Below, in pieces: positions 1-5,245 of a DNA stretch of 5,245 nt (its first letter is position 1; the number at the start of each line of letters is the position of its first letter). The DNA comes from Bacteroidales bacterium. GTDB taxonomy: Bacteria; Bacteroidota; Bacteroidia; Bacteroidales; VadinHA17. The DNA is taken from positions 1 through 5,245 of the forward strand of contig JADGPV010000027.1 in the NCBI GenBank assembly GCA_017882245.1. The letters are read 5' to 3'. Both the position numbers and the translations under genes were made by a program. A model generated the notes under the pieces. That model made no database searches. It was given only the letters and a program-made list of their open reading frames with translations, and was not told where the DNA came from.

Positions 1-4
1 GTAC

Positions 5-52
5 GATGGGGAGAAAGGGTGAAAGGGTGAAAGGGTGAATAGGAGAATGGGG
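5..52. repeat. 8-bp tandem array, family A (GAAAGGGT-like)
   Basis: Six consecutive octamers in one phase: GATGGGGA, three perfect GAAAGGGT copies (13-36), GAATAGGA and GAATGGGG. Each unit starts with GA and is G-rich at its end. No gene lies here; it is part of the repeat mosaic downstream of the desulfurase-like gene. Confidence -1.
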
Positions 53-60
53 GATTCTGC

Positions 61-81
61 GATTTGCAATTTGCGATTTGA
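61..81. repeat. 7-bp tandem array, family B (GATTTGC-like)
   Basis: Three heptamers in a row: GATTTGC, AATTTGC and GATTTGA. A degenerate GATTCTGC (53-60) joins it to family A. The last unit shares two bases with the start of family C. Confidence -1.
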
Positions 82-127
82 ACAATAGAACAAGTGAACA
101 ATAGAACATTTGAACATTCGAAGTTTT
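80..127. repeat. 8-bp tandem array, family C (GAACAnnn)
   Basis: GAACA recurs every 8 bp at 80, 88, 96, 104 and 112, and a degenerate sixth unit GAAGTTTT follows at 120-127. The 14-mer TGAACAATAGAACA occurs exactly twice (79-92 and 95-108), so a 16-bp higher-order unit is also visible. Similar GAACAAT-type tracts are familiar from intergenic DNA of environmental Bacteroidetes. Confidence -1.
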
Positions 128-162
128 AACCGAAAACAGATAACCGATAGCCGACAACAGGC
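128..162. repeat. 7-bp tandem array, family D (AACCGAT/AACAGAT-like)
   Basis: Five gapless heptamers: AACCGAA, AACAGAT, AACCGAT, AGCCGAC and AACAGGC. The unit boundaries directly continue family C on the left and family E on the right. Confidence -1.
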
Positions 163-176
163 CTTAGACTTTAGAC
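163..176. repeat. 7-bp tandem pair, family E (YTTAGAC), overlapping the stop codon of the desulfurase-like gene
   Basis: CTTAGAC (163-169) is followed by TTTAGAC (170-176). Bases 171-173 of the second unit are the TAA stop of the minus-strand gene, and 174-176 encode its last sense codon (Val). The repeat mosaic therefore runs into the coding sequence. Confidence -1.
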
Positions 177-2081
177 AGAATACACTCTCCTGGCTACAGC
201 CTTCGCGAAATCATCTATCTCTCGCCGCATATCCTTTTTTGACCGGATGGCTGAATCGCTGGATTTCCAGACAATTCTGCCCAGGGTCTGGACCAGGATG
301 TCAATATCCGATTCGCTGTTGCCTATGCCGATGCTCACCCGTGCCAGACCGGGAAAGCTTAACCGGGGGATGAGGATCGCTATCACGCGTTGGATCCATT
401 CCAGCCCGGGAGGAACACCGACAAGATGCTTGACCAGTATATGAGCGCAGTGACAGCCGCATCGTATGCCTATACCACCCTGCTCAGCCAGCTCTCTGGC
501 TACCCGTGTCGACAACATGCCCTTAAGTGTAAACGGGATGACGCCGACCTTCTGAGCAAACCGAGGCGAGTTCGGGTCCCTGATGCCGTATATGGTCAGT
601 CCGGGTATCTGTGCCAGTCCGCGAAGCGCATGTGCAGTCAGAGCCTGTTCGTCCTTTATTATCAGGTCCATACCTATCCGCCGCAACAGTACTATGGCCT
701 TGCCCAGTGCAGCTATGCCACCTGCATTTTCTTCACCGGATGACCGTATAATATCCATCTCTGCGGAGCTGAAATTAAGCATACCTTTTCCGGCCAGAAG
801 CACCCCGGCGCCGAAAGGAGCATACAGCTTATGAGCAGAAAAGGCGAGGTAGTCAATCCCCCATTCTTTCATGTCAACCTTCCGGTGAGCGACCAGTTGT
901 GCTCCGTCGACAAGCATACGTGCCCCATACTGGTGAACGATGCGGCTGATCGCAGCCAGGTCGTTGACAACACCGAGAACATTGGAGGCGCCGGACACAG
1001 CCACAAGCCTGATACGTTTCTTTCCGTACCTGCCCTCCAGGTTGTAACCGGAGAGGATAGCCGAGAGCTGTTTCAGGTCCACAAAACCATCAGGATCAAT
1101 TGACAGTCTCAACAGAGGCGAGCGTGATACTGTACGCCATGGGAGATCATTGGATGAGTGTTCGAGCAGTGTCGTAAGTACAACCGGTTCTGTGTCCGGT
1201 TCGGTATGATGGCGCAGGCTTTCGGCTGCCAGGTTAATGGCTTCCGTAGTATTGGCCGTAAAGATGATATCATAGTCGTTCCCTGGCGCACCGAGAAACC
1301 CGGCGATAAGGGATCTGACCTCATCAATGATTTCCAGCTGTACCCCGGAGGTCTGTCGCCATGTCTGGCGGACAGCTTCCCATACAGGCATGAATGTAGG
1401 TGTGCTGGCACTGTTGTCAAGGTGTATATAAGGCCTGGGACCAAATGTTGAAGGGACCTTTACATTCCGGCCTATAAGGGTCTGTCTGAGCAGATTAAGA
1501 AGCTCGCTGCCGGAGTATTTATCCAGCTCGTCATGATAAAGGATTTCATGGGCAGGCAGATTGTCTGCGGCTTTGTTCATGAAGATATCCTTCCCGTACT
1601 GTCGTATCAGGAGCAGCGCTTTGATAAACGCTATGACACTGATGAGGGCCGGCGTTCCGGCTTCGAATCTGTCAGGTGCGTCAGCCCATACGACCCAGTC
1701 AGGGGAGACGATCCTTGTCGTGCCTCCGCCGGACTGAAAAGGATTGCCTTTTGGCAATGCTCTTTTCTTAACCGCCATCGCCCTTATGCCCAGCGGCAGT
1801 CCTGTGTCGCGGCTTGATATGCAGTGATAATTCTTTGGATTCAGCAGTGCCTTCAACGCTGCTTCTCTTCTGGGTGTGCAGAAGATGACAACATACCTGC
1901 CCTTTTTCAGACCCAGGTAATCAAGGACGATATCCCTTGCCTGCTCGTATAAATATGTCGAGATTATAGAATTGTGTCCGCTGCCGCGGTGAACGTTAGA
2001 ATAAGTCTCCAGCGCTGCGAGCGCTCCACGCTCAAGTTCTGATATTGGCTCAGGCAGTCTGCCTTCTGTTTTTCCGCTCAT
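171..2081 (-). CDS. Two-module PLP-dependent class V aminotransferase / cysteine desulfurase-like protein
   Basis: Predicted cytoplasmic PLP enzyme of the SufS/CsdA-like class V group, about 636 residues against roughly 400 for a normal SufS. Numbering is from the ATG at 2081; a GTG one codon upstream (2084) is the alternative start. Module 2 (about 218-600) is catalytic: LDNSAS at its start, TTEAIN near 279-284, LEHSSN with the PLP-stacking His308, DGAQ with Asp392 and Gln395, SAHK with the Schiff-base Lys418, RCGCHCAH with Cys545 at the SufS Cys364 position, and Arg581. Spacing from Gln395 to Lys418 and from Arg540 to Cys545 matches SufS. Module 1 (about 18-165) is class V-like (NVHRG at 29-33, GGGT at 118-121, FEAGTP at 139-144) but lacks the whole PLP core; Asp92 aligns where the lysine should be. 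Module 2 lacks the HRG loop and the GGG hairpin. Class V membership is firm. Desulfurase activity and the substrate are inferred, and no scaffold gene of the Suf or Isc systems is nearby. It is translationally coupled to the TIR gene upstream. Confidence -1.
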   Translation of the reverse strand: MSGKTEGRLPEPISELERGALAALETYSNVHRGSGHNSIISTYLYEQARDIVLDYLGLKKGRYVVIFCTPRREAALKALLNPKNYHCISSRDTGLPLGIRAMAVKKRALPKGNPFQSGGGTTRIVSPDWVVWADAPDRFEAGTPALISVIAFIKALLLIRQYGKDIFMNKAADNLPAHEILYHDELDKYSGSELLNLLRQTLIGRNVKVPSTFGPRPYIHLDNSASTPTFMPVWEAVRQTWRQTSGVQLEIIDEVRSLIAGFLGAPGNDYDIIFTANTTEAINLAAESLRHHTEPDTEPVVLTTLLEHSSNDLPWRTVSRSPLLRLSIDPDGFVDLKQLSAILSGYNLEGRYGKKRIRLVAVSGASNVLGVVNDLAAISRIVHQYGARMLVDGAQLVAHRKVDMKEWGIDYLAFSAHKLYAPFGAGVLLAGKGMLNFSSAEMDIIRSSGEENAGGIAALGKAIVLLRRIGMDLIIKDEQALTAHALRGLAQIPGLTIYGIRDPNSPRFAQKVGVIPFTLKGMLSTRVARELAEQGGIGIRCGCHCAHILVKHLVGVPPGLEWIQRVIAILIPRLSFPGLARVSIGIGNSESDIDILVQTLGRIVWKSSDSAIRSKKDMRREIDDFAKAVARRVYSV

Positions 2082-2084
2082 CAC
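2079..2084 (-). promoter_or_regulatory. Stop/start overlap GTGATG coupling the TIR gene to the desulfurase-like gene
   Basis: On the minus strand the six bases read GTGATG. The TGA stop of the TIR gene (2083-2081) shares its final A with the ATG of the next gene (2081-2079); a GTG one codon earlier (2084-2082) is in the same frame. The preceding 25 bases contain no convincing Shine-Dalgarno, so translation of the downstream gene probably depends on ribosomes terminating here. This favours co-production of the two proteins. Confidence -1.
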
Positions 2085-4267
2085 CCAGGCAGGTGAAGCC
2101 TGCTCACGATATCTTTAAAGCGGGGATCGTCCCTTAATGACTTAAGATTATAGTCATATCTTATCCATGGAATAAAATCCTGCCGCATCTTATAAGCTTC
2201 TTCCAGAAAATGGATGGCTTTATCCTTCTCTCCCAGCGCGGCATAAACCTCGGTAAGTCCCCATGCATTCCATGAGTTAAGGTCCTTTTCCATCTTGGAT
2301 GCAACTTGCAGCGCATTCTCTTTCTGGCCTGCTCTAGCGTATGCAATTCCCAGCCCCACGACATAAGTACTGTCGATCTCAAGTCCTTTTTTATTGGTTT
2401 CGATGGCTTCGGTATACCTTCCCATCTCAGCATATGCTGACCCTTTCACATAATAAGCCATGGTATAGTTAGGATCTAACTGGAGGGTTTTATCTGCCTC
2501 TGTAATTGCTTCCTCGTTATGACCCATCCATAAATAGAGCCAGGCCAGATAACCCTGCATAAGCGGATCTGTGGGATCAATCTCAACGGCCGTCCTCATA
2601 GCTTTTGTTGCTTCATCAAGCTTTCCCGTCAGGGTGAGAAACCATCCATAATGTGCATAGGCAGTTGAGCTGTTGTGATTCAGTTCCATAGCACGTTTTA
2701 TGTGATATTCGGCTTTGGCAAAATCCCATTCAGTGTAAAGGTATCTTGTTGCAAGGACGACATGGGCATCAGCGAGAGTTGAATCGAGCTCAAGTGCTTT
2801 TATTGCATATGCCTTTGCCCTGTTGGCGGCCTCTCCTCCTACGCCTGCCGCATGTCCGCCTTCGGTATATCCGATAGCAAGTTTAAGATAAGGAAGAGGA
2901 TTAGCCGGATCAATGGCTATTGCATCATTAAGATACTTTACACCCATCTGAAATCCTTCAGGTGTCAACTGACTCATGTAATATTCACCGCGGGCACAGG
3001 CTTTAATAAGTTCAGGATCTACTGTCTTCTTTCCTGAGATACTTGCCTCCTCCACAGCTGAAGGCTTAACTCTTATGCCATCGAGGATATGGTTTAATAT
3101 TTCAGGATACATGCCTGCCAGCTCCTTCCAGGGCAGGTTGAAAGAAGAACTCCAGACATACCTTTCATCCGGAAATGCTTCAACAAGCCGTATTTCAACA
3201 CGGAGATTATCTTCAGTACCCTTGACCGATGATTCAACAATATGGTTGACACTGAGCTTTCTGGCTATCTGTTTTACTGATTCTTCACTGTCTCTGAATT
3301 GCATTGTCGATTGTTTGGGTCTTACAATCAGACCGCTTACGGTGTTTAAAGGACCTATTATGTCATCCTGAATTGTCATGGGGATCCATGCAAGGTCAGG
3401 ATTACCAGTGAGGTTGGTAACAGGCAGGATGGCTATTGCTTTTCTTGCAGTGCCGCCTTCTCTGGTTTCGGTCTTCGACTTATTAAGCCATCCCGGATAG
3501 ATGAATAACACGATTGCCAGTACGGCTGCAGTCAGCAAGGGTAATATAACGGCCGCTGACCATAGAGGTTTATTCCGGACAGCTCCCTGACGAACAAATG
3601 GCTTATGAACCTGTGTGTGATCTGCCTGCTCTCTTGTCTGATAAGTTCTGGTGGCTCTTTTCTTTTCATCAGGGTGGAGGCTGTAGATTATCTCCTTTAC
3701 CGTGTTGGCCACCTTGTTGATCTGATCACGATAAAAAGTCTTGTTAAGGTTCTTATCAGGGTTGTCAGACGGGGTAAGCGGGCGGTTCACCCCTGAGGCA
3801 CTGTAGATGAAGTCGATGGAGCGCAGCCTGCCTCCTGTCTCTTTTTCAATCAGCTCGGTATCCGACGGATCCAGATCATGTATTCTCACGGGGATGATCC
3901 TGCTGCAGACATTGCCGCTTGCCAGTTTGATATCTCTTCCCAACTGATCTCCGGCTGCCAGCCTGTTAAATGCGACAAACTCGTTCTGCCAGGCAAAGCT
4001 TTTAGGATCACAGTATGTCTGTGAGATCACAGGAATAAAAATCAATGATTTAAGCTTTACCTCAAGGCTTTTGTCCACATTATGGATCTCGAGCAGTCCG
4101 TCGGAGGGATTTTCATCAAAATAGATTGAGACATCTTCCTTGAAAGTTGCGTCAAGTTCTCTTTTCAGATTATCGACAAACTCAGTGACCCAGCCGTCGT
4201 ACTTGTTGTCTTTCTGACGATAGCTGATAAAGATGTCATACTCGTAACCAGGAATAATGCTTGCCAT
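2081..4267 (-). CDS. TIR domain - transmembrane helix - TolB-like domain - TPR repeat protein
   Basis: A 728-residue one-pass membrane protein. Residues 8-100 are a TIR domain: YDIFISYRQKD forms the first strand and box 1, SIYFDENP at 47-54 follows, then SLIFIPVIS at 74-82, and WQNE at 93-96 puts Glu96 where NAD-cleaving TIR domains carry the catalytic glutamate (WxxE). A charged linker follows, then one hydrophobic helix at about 235-257 with Lys/Arg/His on its N-terminal side, predicting TIR inside and the rest outside the cytoplasm. Residues 276-377 resemble the TolB-like/FlgO-like region (COG5616 type), with AIAILPVTNLTGNPD at its start. Residues 419-697 contain seven to eight TPR units; the best are 498-531, 532-565, 566-599 and 600-633. 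The C-terminus (DDPRFKDIVSRL) is typical of TolB-TPR proteins. The ATG at 4267 follows an A/T-rich leader, as is common in Bacteroidetes. The role is unknown: a signalling or stress receptor is plausible, and NADase activity is inferred only from Glu96. Confidence -1.
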   Translation of the reverse strand: MASIIPGYEYDIFISYRQKDNKYDGWVTEFVDNLKRELDATFKEDVSIYFDENPSDGLLEIHNVDKSLEVKLKSLIFIPVISQTYCDPKSFAWQNEFVAFNRLAAGDQLGRDIKLASGNVCSRIIPVRIHDLDPSDTELIEKETGGRLRSIDFIYSASGVNRPLTPSDNPDKNLNKTFYRDQINKVANTVKEIIYSLHPDEKKRATRTYQTREQADHTQVHKPFVRQGAVRNKPLWSAAVILPLLTAAVLAIVLFIYPGWLNKSKTETREGGTARKAIAILPVTNLTGNPDLAWIPMTIQDDIIGPLNTVSGLIVRPKQSTMQFRDSEESVKQIARKLSVNHIVESSVKGTEDNLRVEIRLVEAFPDERYVWSSSFNLPWKELAGMYPEILNHILDGIRVKPSAVEEASISGKKTVDPELIKACARGEYYMSQLTPEGFQMGVKYLNDAIAIDPANPLPYLKLAIGYTEGGHAAGVGGEAANRAKAYAIKALELDSTLADAHVVLATRYLYTEWDFAKAEYHIKRAMELNHNSSTAYAHYGWFLTLTGKLDEATKAMRTAVEIDPTDPLMQGYLAWLYLWMGHNEEAITEADKTLQLDPNYTMAYYVKGSAYAEMGRYTEAIETNKKGLEIDSTYVVGLGIAYARAGQKENALQVASKMEKDLNSWNAWGLTEVYAALGEKDKAIHFLEEAYKMRQDFIPWIRYDYNLKSLRDDPRFKDIVSRLHLPG

Positions 4268-4314
4268 GGTATATGTTTATTTAAAGAACTTTCCGGTGCC
4301 GTCTGAATATCAAT

Positions 4315-4346
4315 CAAATTTATGCTATAAATAAATGAAAGTCAAG
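4315..4346 (-). promoter_or_regulatory. Bacteroidetes-type promoter for the TIR/desulfurase-like gene pair
   Basis: Read on the minus strand, CTTG (4346-4343) is followed after 20 bp by TAAATTTG (4322-4315). The second element matches the Bacteroidetes housekeeping -7 consensus TAnnTTTG exactly, and the first matches TTG of the -33 TTTG element at a normal distance. Transcription would start near 4308, leaving an A/T-rich leader of about 40 nt before the ATG at 4267. It lies in the 94 bp gap between genes 1 and 2, so the pair can be transcribed independently of gene 1. No operator-like repeat is evident beside it. Confidence -1.
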
Positions 4347-4361
4347 CCCGGGGAGGATTCA

Positions 4362-5159
4362 TTATTTAGCTAAGGGCTCAGGGCTGCCAGGTTGTGATAA
4401 TCCTTTCTGGTTAAATGCCATATTTCCCTCTTTGTAATATGAGGAGTTCAGGATAACAAACAGCATGGTAATTTCATTTGCAATAGCCTGAATAAAAATA
4501 CGCTCCTCATTGCTGATACTGTCGACAGGTAAAATAGCACAAACAAGTATATTGAAATTTTGCGGATTTGAAATTACAACAGAAAAAGGGGGACACGATT
4601 GTTTTTCAATTATCATTTTGTTACTGATATGAGGATAATCAAAAGTATGATCATGTCGTGTTTCAAATTGCTCATTAATAGTTTTTTGGGTTTTGCCGTC
4701 TATTATTCTGAACAGAACCCAGTTTGCATCTGTAATTCCAAAAACGCGCTCACCAAAAAAGTATAGTGCTCTTTTAAAATCATTTCTCGTTTCAGGTAAT
4801 TTGTCATTGCTATTAAAAATCAGTTTTATCTGCTGGAGCTGTACATTTATCTGCCCGATATATTTAAATGAATCATCAAGTTTTTCCTGGGCTGACTTCT
4901 TCTCATTATTGATTTTATCAATCAGTTCTTTTTGTTTATAAACTTCATGTTTGTACAAATTATAAATCACGACACTCAGAACAATTAAAATACAAAGAAG
5001 AGCTCCCTCGAAAATCTCTTCATCTATTATCAGTTTTTCTGTTAAGTGTAAGGGCCCCCTGATCACTACAGGCGTCAATATTATTACAGAAAACAGAAGC
5101 ACATTGACCAGCAGAAACAGGATTCGCAGAAATCCGGATTGAAAATTTATTTTTTTCAT
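4362..5159 (-). CDS. Two-pass membrane protein with coiled coil and GAF-like domain, no output domain
   Basis: I do not recognise a named family. Using the ATG at 5159, the product is 265 residues and begins MKKINFQ. An in-frame TTG at 5183 would add eight residues (MPLTYSFC) but is a poorer start; neither has a clear Shine-Dalgarno. Two hydrophobic segments lie at about 10-34 and 50-68, predicting a hairpin with both ends in the cytoplasm and a short charged external loop. Residues 70-112 are rich in K, E, Q and I and look like a coiled coil of the kind that links membrane segments to signalling domains. Residues 120-240 alternate strand-like and helical stretches in a GAF-like pattern (for example ITDANWVLFRII, then SVVIS, ILVCAILPV and a final helix ERIFIQAIANEITML). 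The layout resembles the sensory half of a histidine kinase or cyclase, but the protein ends without a kinase, GGDEF or HTH. Sampled lines are about 27-35% GC, well below gene 3. GAF is tentative; a stand-alone sensor or partner protein is the best guess. Confidence -1.
   Translation of the reverse strand: MKKINFQSGFLRILFLLVNVLLFSVIILTPVVIRGPLHLTEKLIIDEEIFEGALLCILIVLSVVIYNLYKHEVYKQKELIDKINNEKKSAQEKLDDSFKYIGQINVQLQQIKLIFNSNDKLPETRNDFKRALYFFGERVFGITDANWVLFRIIDGKTQKTINEQFETRHDHTFDYPHISNKMIIEKQSCPPFSVVISNPQNFNILVCAILPVDSISNEERIFIQAIANEITMLFVILNSSYYKEGNMAFNQKGLSQPGSPEPLAK
4366..4386. repeat. Degenerate 7-bp repeat at the 3' end of the GAF-like gene
   Basis: AGGGCTC (4373-4379) and AGGGCTG (4380-4386) are adjacent heptamers, and TTAGCTA (4366-4372) precedes them in the same phase. 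They lie inside the last codons of gene 1 and encode part of its Pro-rich tail just before the TAA at 4364-4362. With only two good copies the call is weak on its own. It is listed because the same pattern occurs at the end of gene 3. Confidence -1.
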
Positions 5160-5245
5160 ACAGAAGGAATAAGTTAACGGCAATTACTCTGTCTCCGATA
5201 TCTGTTTTCTCTCAGGAACAAAGGGTCATTTAAACATTGGGATAA

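Noticed and set aside
79..116. GAACA repeats as a CRISPR array
   Set aside because: The units are only 8 bp long without spacers of normal length. This is a short tandem repeat.
110..1817. Plus-strand open frames of 60-120 codons opposite the desulfurase-like gene, and the 111-codon minus-strand frame at 1109-1444
   Set aside because: They are antisense or out-of-frame shadows of a long gene with clear class V motifs. Their translations are rich in Cys, Arg, Ser and Pro and show no recognisable domain.
1580..2081. The N-terminal part of the desulfurase-like protein as a decayed, frameshifted duplicate
   Set aside because: The frame is open throughout, the kept motifs are intact, and they complement the parts missing from the second module. 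This fits a functional architecture better than decay.
2086..2102. CAGGC/GCCTG hairpin just before the start of the desulfurase-like gene
   Set aside because: A five base pair stem with a 7 nt loop within coding sequence is expected by chance. No evidence that it controls the overlap.
4345..4378. AGCCC...GGGCT inverted repeat as a terminator after the GAF-like gene
   Set aside because: The stem is only five base pairs, the loop is 24 nt, half lies inside the coding sequence, and no T-run follows.
2852..4941. Plus-strand frames opposite the TIR/TPR and GAF-like genes, and the 90-codon minus-strand frame at 2161-2433
   Set aside because: They overlap well-supported genes in other frames and have no domain or motif of their own.
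5160..5183. Upstream TTG start (5183) for the GAF-like gene
   Set aside because: It would add only MPLTYSFC before a typical MKK start, and TTG is the rarer initiator. The ATG at 5159 gives a normal N-terminus for a membrane protein.
5184..5245. Promoter for the GAF-like gene
   Set aside because: The best candidate reads ACCCTTTG on the minus strand and lacks the TA of the -7 element. The region is short and cut by the window end, so no call is made.

Overview
The window looks like a piece of a Bacteroidota (Bacteroidetes) chromosome, probably an environmental member of the Bacteroidales or a relative. Four things point there: a TAnnTTTG-type -7 promoter element, start codons without clear Shine-Dalgarno sequences, a TIR/TolB-like/TPR protein of a type common in that phylum, and an intergenic tail of degenerate 7-8 bp repeats. 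This assignment is an inference; no marker gene is present.

All three credible genes lie on the minus strand, so the layout reads from right to left. (1) 5159-4362 encodes a 265-residue, AT-rich protein with two membrane segments, a coiled coil and a C-terminal GAF-like region without any visible output domain. (2) After a 94 bp gap that holds a good Bacteroidetes-type promoter, 4267-2081 encodes a 728-residue one-pass membrane protein: a cytoplasmic TIR domain that keeps the WxxE glutamate, one transmembrane helix, a TolB-like (COG5616-type) domain and seven to eight TPR repeats predicted to be outside the cytoplasm. (3) The stop of gene 2 overlaps the start of gene 3 in a TGATG junction. 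Gene 3 (2081-171) encodes a roughly 636-residue PLP-dependent class V aminotransferase / cysteine-desulfurase-like protein. Positions 1-170 hold no gene and consist almost wholly of short-period repeats.

Genes 2 and 3 very likely form one translationally coupled unit, joining a membrane-spanning TIR receptor-like protein to a desulfurase-like enzyme. Gene 1 may or may not belong with them; its base composition differs and gene 2 has its own promoter.

The most interesting observation is in gene 3. Its N-terminal module is a class V fold with the PLP-binding core deleted. It keeps exactly the two segments (the HRG loop, and the GGG hairpin with the FEAGT threonine) that the catalytic C-terminal module has lost. 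This suggests a built-in pseudo-dimer with a split active site. The second is the mosaic of five different 7-8 bp repeat families downstream of gene 3. Its last unit supplies that gene's stop codon, and a similar heptamer repeat lies at the 3' end of gene 1.
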